Assembly (NCBI GenBank): GCA_030762175.1
Contig: CM060831.1
Span: 4,045,001 to 4,109,000, forward strand
Origin: Metallyticus violacea
Lineage: Eukaryota; Arthropoda; Insecta; Mantodea; Metallyticidae
Direction of reading: 5' to 3'
DNA length: 64,000 nt
A program made the translations under genes and the position numbers. Shown piece after piece: positions 12,219 through 25,744 of this stretch. Every line of letters starts with the position of its first letter. Within the stretch, counting starts at the first letter, position 1. The notes beneath the pieces were generated by a model. The model worked only from the letters and a program-made list of their open reading frames with translations, had not been told where the DNA came from and did not search any database.

Positions 12219-12270
<52 letters not shown>

Positions 12271-12274
12271 AAAA
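12219..12274 (+). repeat. (GAAA)n microsatellite
   Basis: About 13 uninterrupted GAAA units inside a satellite subunit. Confidence 0.97.
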
Positions 12275-12970
12275 GGTAAAAGGTAAAAGTTCCCCCCCCC
12301 CTTATATAAAAACATGACCAACAATGCACATCAGCAGGAACAGCCAAAGGGAGTGAGGGAAGAAAGATAGAGAGCACAACTTAAGAAAATATGGAGAACA
12401 TACCTTTCTTTATTTTTCATTTTCCTTTCTTCCATATAACTAATTTGGCATCTGCAGAACCAGAAAAAATTACAATATTGTTTTTCCCATCTCCCAGATA
12501 TGAATACCATTCCTGCATTTTAACATCTGCACCACAAAATAAGCATAGAGAAGTATTTCCCCTCAGATATAAACATCTCACAAGCAACTCACATCTGTAT
12601 AGCCAGAGAAAGAAAGAATGAAAGAAAAAAAACTAGAAAAGCCACAATAATTTCTCCCTTCTCCCAGATATAAATACATGACAAACAATAAACATCAGCA
12701 GGAAGGATCAACTAATAGCAGAACTTGGGAAAATCTGAAAAATACATTTTCCTTTTGTTTTCCCCTCCCAAATATGACTACCTATCCACATTTCACACCT
12801 GGAGAACTGGGAAAGACTACATGTTCTTTTTTCACACGCCTCCAAAATATAAATACCTCACCAGCATTTCACATCACCATGCCACCCCCCAAAAAAAAAT
12901 CCACCAGCATTTCACATCTGCAAAACCAGAAAATCTTGTATAAAATTTAATTTCTATTTTTTCCCATCCC

Positions 12971-12973
<3 letters not shown>

Positions 12974-13027
<54 letters not shown>
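12974..13027 (+). repeat. (TA)n followed by (CA)n microsatellite
   Basis: About 22 TA units followed by a short CA run. The tract sits at the same point of the satellite order as the TA tracts at 22542-22588 and 56680-56692. Confidence 0.95.
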
Positions 13028-13549
13028 CATAAGAGCATTTCACACATGCAGGATAGAAGTGGAAAGAAGAAGAAGATGAAGAAACAACAGAACCAAGGAT
13101 AAATACCTGACAAAAATTCACATCAGCACAACAAACTATAGAGGAACTAAAAAAAAAACCTAAACCTATATATATATATTTTTTTTTTACAATACCTCCC
13201 CAGCATTTGACATCTGTACAGTTATAATTTGTTTTCTTTTTCCCCTCCTCCCAGATATAAATACCTCACCTGCATTTTCACATGTGCAGCACAAGACAAC
13301 CAAAGAGGAACCCCCCCCCCCTCCACCAAGATATAAACACTGTATAAGTAATTCACATTTGCAGAACCAGAAAAGCCTGGGGTAAAAAAAAAGGGGGGGT
13401 CCTAAAGTAATCATTTTTTTTCACCCCCTCCCACATATAAATACCCCACCTGCATTTTCACATTGGCAGCACCAAGTAAGCCTAGAGAATATCAGAACAT
13501 AGAAAAACTTGAATATATATTTCTTAAAAAACACTCAGAATGCAATAAA

Positions 13550-13890
13550 AAAAAAGGTCCACATAAAATTTCACACTAAGAACCATAAAATTGAACACTA
13601 AAAACACACGATATTTCGAGCTTGGCTCTTGGTCATGTGCTGAGAATGAACTGAGCTGTGGCAGGCGGCGTCTATCTTACCGAGGCATAAGGGATGTGAC
13701 GTGGCAACAAAACTGCCAACTCTAGCTGAACAAAGTAGTTTGGCAAACCTGGCGGTATTACAAGGAAATATTGAGGCTTGGAGGAATACGAGCTTTATGC
13801 AAAACTATTGCTGCCATCTCTATGTCTCTAAGTAAGATATGTTTGGATAAAATTTTTAAGAATTTTATGCTTTTTAGAAGTTTTGATTAT
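13550..13890 (-). mobile_element. PLE terminal fragment with hammerhead-like remnant
   Basis: This insertion breaks the satellite. On minus it carries a hammerhead-like string at about 13605-13642: stem II GAGC-CAA-GCTC, then GAAA, then flanks CAC/GTG able to pair as stem I. The CUGANGA box is degraded (reads ATGACCA). Such sequences lie in the LTR-like ends of PLEs. No coding part is present. Confidence 0.5.
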
Positions 13891-13892
13891 TC

Positions 13893-14067
13893 CATTAATA
13901 TATATATATATGAAAAATAAAAATAAAGAAGCATTATTAACAATGTAACAAATTAACACTAATAATAAAAGTAGATAAAGATAAAACACAGAGAAAGAGT
14001 CACAATTTCAAGTGTGACTCTTTCTCTGTGTTTTATCTTTATCTACTTTTATTATTAGTGTTAATTT
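13893..14067. mobile_element. Snap-back hairpin made from a PLE-end-like sequence
   Basis: Arms 13950-14004 and 14013-14067 are perfect 55-base inverted repeats around an 8-base loop. The left side continues unpaired to about 13893 with the same terminal sequence found at 16215-16370, while the right arm stops early. The layout is one full end followed by a truncated inverted copy, as in the hairpin at 35952-36262. No target-site duplication was identified. Confidence 0.85.
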
Positions 14068-15679
14068 TTATATATATATTTTCCTCTCCTCCCAAATATA
14101 ACTACCTCACCAGCATTTCACATCTCCAGAACCAGGTAAGTATAGAAATTCTTTTCATTCTGTTCTCTGCTCACAAATATAAATATCTTACTAGCAATTC
14201 ACTACACAGGACCAACTACACACACAAAACCCAAACCTAGAAAAATATGCATTCCCTTCCTACCAGACATAAATATCTTACTACCAATTCCTATCAGCAG
14301 GACCAACTAGAAGCCAAAAAGAAATTAATTGGCACAACCTGGGAAAACATATTCTTATTATTCTTCCTCTTCCATCCCAAATATAACTACCCCACCTGCA
14401 GAACTACCTATGCATAGTTTTTTTTCCCTCCCTATCAGATATAAATATCTCATCAGAAAATCACATATGCAGAACCAAGAAATACTGGGGGAGGGGGAAA
14501 AATGTTTTTCCCTCCCACATATAAATATCTCATTAGCAATGCACATCAGGAGGACTGACTGGAGGGGGGGGGGTGGAAATCTGTACATATAAATAAAACA
14601 TTCCTCAAAATCAACAAACATCTCAGAAAATTGCTTTTATACCCCCTCATATCTCAATAACAGTTCACATCAGCAGGACAAACTACAGGGAAAGAGGGAG
14701 GAAAAACAAAGCCAATGGAACACAGGAACACCTCAAAAAAGCTTTTCCTCATTTTTCTCTTTCAGATATAAATACTTCACCAACAATTCATATCAGCAAG
14801 ACCAATTAGAATGGGAGGGGTAATAATCAGCAGAATTTTGGAAAACCTGGAGTTTACATCTCATTTTCTTTCTTTCTTTCCTTCCCACCCCCCGCCCCCC
14901 AAAAAAATTGGTACAGCTTTGAATACATGAAAAATGTATTTTTATTTATTTATTATTCATTTCTTTCCTTTCAAATACAAATACCTCACCAGTATTTCAC
15001 ATCTCAGAGCCAGGAAAGACTAGAGAATATTGTATGTTTTCTTCACCTCCCAAATATAAATACCTCCCCAGCAAATCACATCATAAGGACATACTAGAAG
15101 AAAAATTAAAACAAACAATACAATCTAGGAAAACCTGCAAAAATGGTTTATTTATTTATTTACTATTTTTTTTAAGGGGAATGGAGGGGGGTCTGTTCCC
15201 AGATACAAATATCTCACTAGCAACTCACTTCAACACAAATGACTCACAAACCTTGGAACATGTACATTTCCTCCCCCCTACCACATATAAATACCCTACC
15301 AGCAATTCCCATTAGCATAGCATACTAAAAATATACACACTAAGGGCTGAACCTATGGAAACATGGATAATCCCCCCCCAATAAAGCTACCTCCCCTGCA
15401 TTTTACAAATGCAGAACCAGGAAAGACTAGAAAATGTTTTCCCCCTACTTATAATAAATAACTCACATGCAAAACGAGATAGGTCTAGGTAAATGGTCTT
15501 TCCCATCCCAGATATAAATACCTTGCCAGCAATTCACATCTAAAGAATCAAGAAAGGCAAGAGGAGAGGGGGGAAAAAGTATTCCTTTTTACACATTTCT
15601 GTCCCACATATAAAAATCTCCCTAACAATTCACACCTTAACAGCAAATTAATTTATAGACTCCACCCACATACTTACAG

Positions 15680-16050
15680 CATGAAATAACTAACAGCAAC
15701 TGCAAACACCAATAGCAGTAGGCGCATGCCACTCATTACCTTTACCTTTACTCCCTTTTGCATGGGCATTCACGCCAACTCTAACTCCCCGTGGGGGCGC
15801 TCTGGGCCATTACGGTCAAGTGCTTCTCCCAGACAAAGAGCATGCCTATTGCTCCTGCAAGCCCACATGCGAGCCCTACATCTATCTCCACTGAATTCCA
15901 GGGTGCAATAGCGGTACCCGAACACACCTCTTATATCAATTCCTGCATGTTATTAGCACTAATAGCATGGGGAGGCGATATAGAATGTTTCTAGGTTGAT
16001 CGCCACCGACATGGGGAGAGGTGGTGCCCCTTCTCACCCTCCCTTCGGGG
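15680..16050. other. GC-rich segment embedded in satellite
   Basis: About 370 bases of clearly higher G+C (for example CCCCGTGGGGGCGCTCTGGG near 15788, CCCTCCCTTCGGGGGGG near 16040) interrupt an AT-rich satellite. I do not recognise a gene, rRNA or snRNA in it. The sharp composition change suggests an inserted foreign piece. Confidence 0.5.
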
Positions 16051-16214
16051 GGGCTTTAAAAAAAAACACACCACCAGCAGTGACTGGATGAAATTTTAAA
16101 TAAAAAAAATTCCACAGAACCAAGGAACAACTACAAAAATGTGCATTTCCCTCCCTCTCCCTTATATAAATATCTCAACAGCAATTCACATCAGCAGGAC
16201 CAATTAGGGGAAAA

Positions 16215-16515
16215 ATAATATATATAAAATATAAATGAAAAATAAAAATAAAATAACACATTAACAATGTAACAAATTAACAGTAATAATAAAAGCAAAT
16301 AAGGATAAAACAGATAAAGTCACACTTGAAATTGCTATATTTCAAACTACTGGCTTTCTTCTATGGCAAGAAGAACTATATTATATATATATAAATAAAT
16401 GAACAATAATGTAACACTATTGACAACAATTAGAAAAGGATAAAACACTAAGAAAAGGTCACAGATTTGCAATCACTATATTTCAAATTGCTACAGTTCC
16501 TCTATGGCAAGAAGA
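16215..16515 (-). repeat. Two tandem PLE-end-like copies
   Basis: Two diverged copies (about 16215-16370 and 16385-16515) share AACAATGTAAC-, GGATAAAACA- and CTCTATGGCAAGAAGA-type blocks. They lie just downstream of the PLE coding remnant read on minus, where its 3' terminal sequence is expected. Confidence 0.6.
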
Positions 16516-16549
16516 CAAGTGAAGGCAATAAAAATATTTATCAAAGATA

Positions 16550-19075
<2,526 letters not shown>

Positions 19076-19079
19076 ACTA

Positions 19080-20340
19080 AAAAAAACTCAAAAAAGTACA
19101 ATTTCCAACCCTCCCCTTATCCAAAAGGTGGGGTAAAAAAAAATGGCAGAATTTAGGATAACATGGAAAAAGATGATGTTCTTTTTTATTTTCCCATCAA
19201 CAATACTACTTTACTACCATTTCAAATCTGCAGAATAGAAAAATTCTATTACAATTTTATTTTTCCCTTCCCAGACATAAATACTTGAACAGAATTTCAC
19301 ATAACCAGGACAGACTAGAGTGGGAGAAAATATTAATAAAAAAAACAAACACAGAACCAAGGATGAATACCTGACAGATATAATGCATATTAGCAGGAAA
19401 TAGAAAAAATAAAATATATAAACAGAACCTTTAGAAAACTGGAAAATATATTTTTCTTCATTTTCCTCTCTCTCATATAACTACCTCACCAGCATTTGAC
19501 ATCATCAGAACAACAAAAGCCTAGATCCCCCCCCCCCTCTGAGATATAAATACCCTACCTGCTGTTCACATCTTCAAAACCATGAAAGCCTAGAGAAATT
19601 TCACTTCCATTTTTAAATATAAACAGCTCATAAGTAATCCACATCTGCACAAGAAGATAGTCTGGTCTGGTAAGAGGGGGAAGCAAGAAAAATCTCACAA
19701 AATCATTCCCCGCCACTTTCCCAGATATAAAGACATGACCAACATGCACATCAACAGGACCAACTAAAATAAAATTGCAGAGCTTAGGAAAACCTCAGGA
19801 ATATACATATTTCCCCTCCCAAATATAACTACATCACCACAATTCACACCAGCAGAACCAGAAAACCATATATACATTTTATTTTCCCCTCAGCATTTTA
19901 CATATGCATGAAAGACTAGGGAGGTGCAGGGAGGAGAGGGGAAAAATAACACAATGGAGGATTCAAGTACCTGACAAACAATTCACATCAGCAAGACAAA
20001 CTAAAGGGAAGGGAAAATAAGTAACTAATAATAATAACAATAACAACAACAACCTAAGAAAACCTGGAGATTTTTCTTTATCCCCTCCCACAGCAGCAAT
20101 TAACACCTGCCAAAACAGAAAAGCCTAGAATCCCCCCTCCCCCACAAGATATAAACATCTCAAAAGCAATTCACATCTGCACAACCAGAAAAGCCTGGGA
20201 AAAATAAAGACTGAGAGCAAAATAAGGAAAACCTAGATAAAGATTCCTCCCCTTCTCAGACATAAATACATGACCAACAATGCACATCAGCAGGACCAAC
20301 TAAAGGGAGGGGGAAATAAAAAATAGCACAAGTTAGAAAC
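19080..20340 (+). repeat. Higher-order satellite, block 2a
   Basis: Subunits appear in order: CCAAGGATGAATACCTGA (19353), ACCTCACCAGCATTTGACAT (19490), TACCTGCTGTTCACATC (19556), AAACAGCTCATAAGTAATCC (19620), ACATGACCAACATGCACATC (19735), CCTCCCAAATATAACTAC (19815), CATTTTACATATGCATG (19895). The next AAGTACCTGACAAACAATTC is at 19968, giving a shortened unit of about 0.6 kb. Confidence 0.85.
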
Positions 20341-20570
20341 TCTTTGAGATCAAAATTAGTTCAATTTGGAATTGAACACAGAGAAACATGCATTAATTAT
20401 CTCTGCGATTCGGAATATTAAAACACTCTTTTTGGTTTCACTTAAATGAGATTTACTCAGGACATATGTTTTGTGGAAATGTTTTCCACATCATCAGCTG
20501 CTCATGACACACTTGCATATCAATAGATGAAATACAAACAAAAAATAACAAATACCAGACTTTAAGAAAA
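20340..20570 (-). mobile_element. Solo PLE-end fragment within satellite
   Basis: This non-satellite insertion splits a subunit at 20340 and the satellite resumes near 20600. It contains the hammerhead-like fold at 20446-20505 and a TTAAAACACTCTTTTTGGTTTC string like the AAAACACTC and GTTTCAC strings next to other PLE ends here (26940-26980, 58260). No coding part is present. Confidence 0.55.
20446..20505 (-). ncRNA. Hammerhead-ribozyme-like motif in a PLE end
   Basis: On minus: ATGAG and CAG (stem I 5' side), CTGATGA (catalytic box), a single T, GTGGAAA-ACA-TTTCCAC (stem II, 7 bp), AAAAC where GAAAC is expected, ATAT (loop of a 2-bp stem III), GTC (cleavage triplet), CTG, a 7-base bulge, CTCAT. 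Stem I is therefore CAG/CTG plus ATGAG/CTCAT. Hammerhead motifs with a minimal stem III are reported from PLE ends. The one core change is G12 to A, which should reduce or abolish cleavage. Confidence 0.6.
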
Positions 20571-20599
20571 CTTCTAGAACATATTTTACTTTCTTTTAT

Positions 20600-20865
20600 A
20601 TTTTCTCCTCCAAAATATCTCACCAGCATTTTGCATCTGCAGAACCACAAGTGTCTAGAATCCCCCCCCCCCCCCAATATATCTCACCTGCATTTTCACA
20701 TCTATTAATAGAACATGTAAGCCTAGGTAGACCCCCCTTCCCCAGATATAAACACTCACAAGAAATTCACGTAAAATTTCCTGCACTTGGAAATACCATG
20801 ATTCTTTCTACTTACATTTCTCCTCAAATGTTGGGATTATTCAAAAATTCTCCAAGGGGGGTTAG
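20600..20865 (+). repeat. Higher-order satellite, block 2b
   Basis: Subunits with CAGCATTTTGCATCTGCAG, CACCTGCATTTTCACATC and AGATATAAACACTCACAAG follow each other in the same order as in block 1. A LINE 3' end then interrupts them. Confidence 0.8.
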
Positions 20866-20869
20866 TTTG

Positions 20870-21760
20870 GTAGAATTAGGAAAGGTATAATTGGAGAGAG
20901 AGTAGTCAAGTATTGATATTGAACCCTCAAATTAGACGGTAAAAATATACTAAAGGAATGTCTTATCTATTAAAAGGAGGTTTTAGGAAGGAAGAGTTGG
21001 TATGAAAAAGTGGGGAAGATGCTAGAGGAAATAGGAATGGGGAATATATGGAAAATGGGCAAAAGTAATGTTAGTGGGTTCTGGAAGCTAGTAAGACAGA
21101 GGATACAAGATATTCAAAAACAACAGATTTGGACTAGTTTAGAAGATAAAAGTTTCTTGGTCATATATAAAAGAATTAAAAAGAATTTGGGACCAGAGAG
21201 AGATATATATGTTCAAACTTGTGTGATCAAATTGTAAGGATGGGTTAGGCATGGATGCGTACAGGAAAAGATTAAGGAGAAATGATGAGGCAGGATGTAA
21301 CGTGTGGGGGAGTAGTTAGTGTGTCCCATTATTTATTGGAATGCGAAAAAATTAAATGGTGGCAAGAAAAAATCTCGAACAATAGGTGGGATAAACTAGC
21401 AGAAGACATAGTGGTATTAAAAATGTTAAGAAATAAGAGAGTGCCTAAAATCCACAAAATGGGGGGGGGGGTTTAGGAAAAGTTAAGGAGAAGTGAGAGA
21501 GAAATAGAAAGAAAGAGTAAGAAGACAATAATGAAGGAAAGAATTAGAGGTTTCTCACAGTCATACAATCCGGTGGTTAAGAGGTAGGAAACCACCGTTT
21601 AGATGGATGCTGCTAGAACCTAGAGAACAAAGGGCAATGTAAACAAAGGTACCTTAATTTTGATATTGTAAATTTTTGAGTATTTTGTTTTATATGTAAA
21701 TTTAATGTAATGTTGTAGAGAAAATAAATAAAATCATTCATTCATTTCTCCTGTACACTA
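20870..21760 (+). pseudogene. LINE 3' end (5'-truncated)
   Basis: Residues VSLVELGKV start near 20860, followed by GKMLEEIGMGNIW (21012), which matches GKMGKLLEEIGTGDVW of the LINE ending at 53335. Near 21300 a zinc-knuckle-like end reads SVSHYLLECEKI, typical of the C-terminus of APE-type LINE ORF2. The element ends in an A-rich tail at about 21720-21750 (AATAAATAAAATCATTCATT). Several stops are present. It was inserted into satellite, as both flanks are satellite subunits. Confidence 0.75.
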
Positions 21761-22396
21761 AAACATTATTCAATCATATCAACCTCTTCTATGGCAATAA
21801 TTCTGAATAAATATTTCATAATTCTTGTGATTTTATTCTTGGAGGCATATCTACCTAATTATAGCTATGCTATACTATTATCCCAGATATAAATATGTGA
21901 TCAATAATATGCATCAGTAGGACCAACAAAATGAAGGGGAAAAAAAAAGAAAAAATAGCAGAACTTAGGAAAAATGGAGATTTTCTTTTTACCCCTCCCA
22001 CATACAACTACCATTTGACAATTGCCAAACCACTGAAGACTAGAATTGTTGTTCCCCCCCTCCCATATACCTCACCTGCAAAACCAGGTATGGCTAAAGA
22101 AATTTAACCCACTCCCCTATAAGGACCTCACAAGCAATTCACATCTATAGACACACAAAATTATAAATACCTCATCAAAAATACACATCAGCAGGACCAA
22201 CTAAAAGAAGATTAAAAAAAAAAAAAAATAAATAGCACAACTTATGAAAAGTTGAAAATTTTATCTTTATTTTTGCTCTCCCAAATACAACTACCTTGCC
22301 AGCATTTTACCTTGCAGAACCAGGAAAGCCTAAAAATTTGTTTTTTCTTACCTCCTTCCAAAATATAAATACCTCACTAGGATTTTACAGCACTCT

Positions 22397-22414
22397 CCCC
22401 CCCCCCCCCCCCCC
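22397..22414 (+). repeat. Poly-C run
   Basis: Eighteen consecutive C inside a satellite subunit. Shorter C runs sit at the same pyrimidine-rich junction in other subunits (13310, 19527, 20660). Confidence 0.95.
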
Positions 22415-22541
22415 GCCAAATCTAGGCTAACATGGAAAATCATATTCTTGTTTCTTTCCTACCAAATATAACTATCTCACCAGTATTTCACATCTGCAGA
22501 CCCAGAAAACCCTATAGACATTTTATTTCTCCCCCCTCCCC

Positions 22542-22588
22542 ATATATATATATATATATATATATTTATAATATATATATATATATAT
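22542..22588 (+). repeat. (TA)n microsatellite
   Basis: TA tract with one TTATAA interruption, at the conserved TA position of the satellite order. Confidence 0.95.
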
Positions 22589-22925
22589 TAACAGCATTTA
22601 ACATATGCAGGAAAGACTTAGTGTAGAAATAAAAAAGCAAAACCAAGGACAAATATCTAATAAATAATTCATTTCAGCAGGACAAAATGAAGGAAGGGGG
22701 GAACCAACATATTTTAATAAAACCAGAAATAAATATATAAATATATATTTTTACCCTCCCACATTTAACTACCTCACCAGTATTTGACATTTGCAGAACC
22801 AGAAAACAAATTTTCTCCCTATCTATAAGAAATGCCTTGCCTGCATTTCCATTCTACAGAACCAGGTATGTGTATAATTTATTCCCTCTCCCCTCCCAGA
22901 TAGAAATAGATTGACTGCAAGAAGA

Positions 22926-22926
22926 A

Positions 22927-22986
<60 letters not shown>
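22926..22986 (+). repeat. (TAA)n microsatellite
   Basis: About 20 units within a satellite subunit. Confidence 0.97.
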
Positions 22987-22988
<2 letters not shown>

Positions 22989-24849
22989 ATGCAGAACCAA
23001 GGAACACACAGAAAAATGTGCATTTCCTCCCCTCACCATTATATAAATACTCAACACCCATTCACAGGGAGAGCATGGAGAATATTTTTTTTTTCTTTCC
23101 TCCCAAATATAATACCTTATCTGCATTTCACATCTGCAAAACTAGGTATGTATATACAAATGTTTTTAATTTTCCCCTCTCAGATATAAATATCTCACCA
23201 TGAATTCATATCTAAAGAACAAAAAACAAACAAAAAAAAAACTCCAACAGGAAAACATAGGAAAATGTTCCTCCTTTTACATTTTTCCCTCCCTCACCAG
23301 CAATACACATAGAATTACAAATAGGCAGAACGGAAGAATAAAAATACCAGGTATTATTACCTCACCACATATTCATATCAGCAAGACAAACTAAAGGGGA
23401 AGGGGAAGGGGAAGTGAAAAAAACAAGGACTGAAAAAACGAGGCAATTTTCTTTTATTTCCTTTTCTCCCAGATATAATTACCTTCCAGCATTTCCCATT
23501 TATAAAACCAAGAAAACCTAGAAAAATGCGCATTTTCTATTTATTTCCCATTTCAAAAATAAACACCTAAACAGCAATTCACATCTAGACAACTAGAGAA
23601 ATATATATATATAGGTATAACAGCAGAAACTAGGAAAACCTCCATCCCCTCCCTTTGCTCCTTAATATAACTATGTCACCAGCATTTCACATCTGCAGAA
23701 CCAGAAAAGTTTAGAAATTAATTTTCTCTCTCTCCCATAAATAAATACCTTACCAGCATTTCACATCAGGCTAGGAGGGAAAGAAGAAGAAAAAGAAAAT
23801 ATCCTCAGAACTGACTGGAGGGGGGAAAAATCATTTAACAAGGAAAATGTAGAAAAAAAATCTTTTTTTCCCCCCAGATATAAATATCTCACCAATAATG
23901 CATATTCATTTTTTTTCCCCCTCCCAGATATAAATAAATATCTCACCAGCATTTCACATCAGCAGGACAGACTAGAGGGAGAAAAAAATACCTCACTACC
24001 AATTCACACCAGCAGGGGGGGGGGGGGTTGCAGGACCTAGCAAAACTAAAATATTTTCTTTTCTTTGGTCCCAAATATTAACTATCTAACCAGAATTTCT
24101 GAATAGGGGAGGGAATGGGAGTAAATTAGGATTAGAAACAGGATTGTTATACATCAATAACCTAGGTGTTAGTGTGCGTATAGTTTCTTTCCCAGATATA
24201 TACCAACATTTCACATCAGTCAGGCAGACTAGAGGAAAAAAAACCCTGCAGAACCAAGGAAAACCCAATTTTTTCATTCCCTCCCACATAGAAATACCTC
24301 ATCAACATTTCACATCAGCAGGGGGAAAAAAAACAAAAAAAAAAACTTAGAGGATCCTCCCCTTTTCTCCCAAATATACATACCTCACCAGAAGCAGAAC
24401 AAAGTAAAACCTCGAGAAAAAAGTTTCCCTTCCAGATATAAGTATCTTACCAGCTTCGGGAAAAGAATAATAAATAAATAACTGTTGTGAGAACCGTGGA
24501 GAATATTTTCTTTTCCCTACTCAGATATAAATACCTCACCAGTATTTCACATAGCAGGAACAAAGGAAAAAAAATCATTCGCAGAAACATATAAAACCTA
24601 CAAAAATAACCCTTCTCCTAGATATAAGTACCTTACTAGCTTTTCACATTGGCAGGAACAACAAAAACCTGAAAGGAAAAATAACACATAACTATATATA
24701 TAATATAAATAATTAGCCTGAAGAATCCCCCCCACTCAGATATAAGTACCACACCAGCATTTGTTCACATAGCAGGATCAAGGAAAACCTGGAAGAAGAG
24801 GGGGAAAAACTTCAGAAAACCTGGGGAAAATATTCTTTCTCCCCTTTGA

Positions 24850-25370
24850 GATATAATGTATTTATGCAAATCTAATGTGCCATTGAATGTCATGCACATC
24901 CATCATAAAAAACAATTTTGGCATATTGTTGAACAACATCTTAGAGATAAGTCCATCCGCTTCATTAAATGGTCAGAACACAGAATCTAAAGTACATTAT
25001 CGTTACATCTTGGAACACAAACAACAAAATCCATCACTCATGCTGTTTCCAGGACAGTTAGCATAGGTCAAGGGGGGGGGGGATTCTTAAAGGTGTCACT
25101 AGTCACAGGTTGCCCATTTCTCCACCTGCTCCTCCTTTCAAGCATGAATTCTAAAACTTTCTCTTCAATGTCAGGATGTGTTTCTTTGCAAGGACCAGTG
25201 AATTTGTTCCTGCTATCTTTAGTTGCAAATAATGCCAATTTCTCTTCCTGCCACAGGCAAATGTTGCTCTCAGATACATTGAACTCTCTTCCTGCCTTTT
25301 TGTTACCATTTATTTTTTTTCAGCATAAAACAACTTTACTCTTGAAAGTAGCAACATAAGATGTTCTTCT
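24850..25370 (-). pseudogene. pogo-like transposase N-terminal fragment
   Basis: On minus, from about 25350: ATFKSKVVLC, then GNKKAGREFNVSESNICLWQ, then KFTGPCKETHPDIEEKVLEF (to about 25110), then MKRMDLSLRCCSTICQ near 24955. This is the N-terminal DNA-binding order of pogo/Tigger-type transposases: a Brinker-like helix-turn-helix (G-AAGR-F-V-E-NVR-W), a TGP-K--PE-E linker, and the second CENP-B-type helix-turn-helix (MKRHNLSLRRKT). The catalytic DDE domain is missing. A G-run at 25073-25082 and stops break the frame. Confidence 0.85.
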
Positions 25371-25589
25371 CTGTTACCTCCATATTGCAGTTATCTATTA
25401 TTCATGCAATAATCAAGAAATGTAATGAAGTTAAGAATTGCAGCAATACATTATGATGTAATAAACAATAAATTTGAATGAAGTTACCAGCAAACCACGG
25501 AACAGATTTACACTCAAACCTAATGTGCACCACAATTTTGAATACTACATATGGACAGAAAAAGTACACATTAAATTCGCTTAAACATG

Positions 25590-25740
25590 GTAAGAAGTAC
25601 CTCAGCAGCATTTCCCATTCGCACAATTAAGGTAGCCTGCAGGGGGAGAGGAAGAAAAAAGGCAGTACTGAGGAAATCTTGGAGAGATCCCCCCCCCTCT
25701 CAGATACTATCTCACCAGAATTTAACATTCATAGGAATAA
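25590..25740 (+). repeat. Satellite remnant
   Basis: Two subunit cores (ACCTCAGCAGCATTTCCCAT at 25599 and TCTCACCAGAATTTAACAT at 25708) show that the satellite once continued to the right of the pogo fragment. Confidence 0.7.
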
Positions 25741-25744
25741 AAAA

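Larger units (their letters stand above)
8572..12870 (+). repeat. Duplicated block, copy 1 (second copy at 53340-56700)
   Basis: Order and sequence are shared with 53340-56700: a mariner remnant on minus, the foldback flanking module and arm, 58-bp repeats, then satellite subunits. Identity by eye is very high from about 9500 to 11700 and lower at the left end (8572-8740 against 53345-53520). Copy 1 has several hundred extra bases between about 8750 and 9430, and copy 2 lacks some satellite subunits. The shared order of independent elements argues for duplication of a segment rather than repeated insertion. Confidence 0.85.
11330..16215 (+). repeat. Degenerate satellite with higher-order structure, block 1
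   Basis: Subunits of about 65-110 bp share the core CCCAGATATAAATACCTC, AGCATTTCACATCTGCAG and GAACCAGGAAAGCCTAG. They fall into recognisable variants: ACATGACCAACAATGCACAT with CAGGACCAACTA; CACCTGCATTTTCACA with AGGTAAGC; AGATATAAACATCTCA with AAGCAATTCACATC; and AACCAAGGATAAATACCTGA. The variants recur in the same order in several places (12490-13400, 22066-22900, 56160-56700), so the true repeat is a multi-subunit unit of roughly 0.75 kb. Interrupted by PLE-end sequences (11880-12020, 13550-14067) and a GC-rich segment (15680-16050). Confidence 0.85.
21830..24860 (+). repeat. Higher-order satellite, block 3
   Basis: The same variant order as in block 1 is seen from 22066 to 22900: CACCTGCAAAACCAGGTA, CTCACAAGCAATTCACATC, ATCAGCAGGACCAACTA, ACCTTGCCAGCATTTTACC, ACCTCACTAGGATTTTAC, ATCTCACCAGTATTTCACAT, a TA tract, AACATATGCAGGAAAGAC, AACCAAGGACAAATATCTA, then the first variant again. 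Right of about 23300 the subunits become shorter and more irregular. Confidence 0.85.

Noticed and set aside
15680..16050. rRNA or snRNA gene
   Set aside because: GC-rich, but none of the conserved rRNA or U-snRNA strings I know are present.
22823..23126. Poly-Tyr/Ile/Leu frames
   Set aside because: Translations of the (TAA)n tract at 22926-22986.
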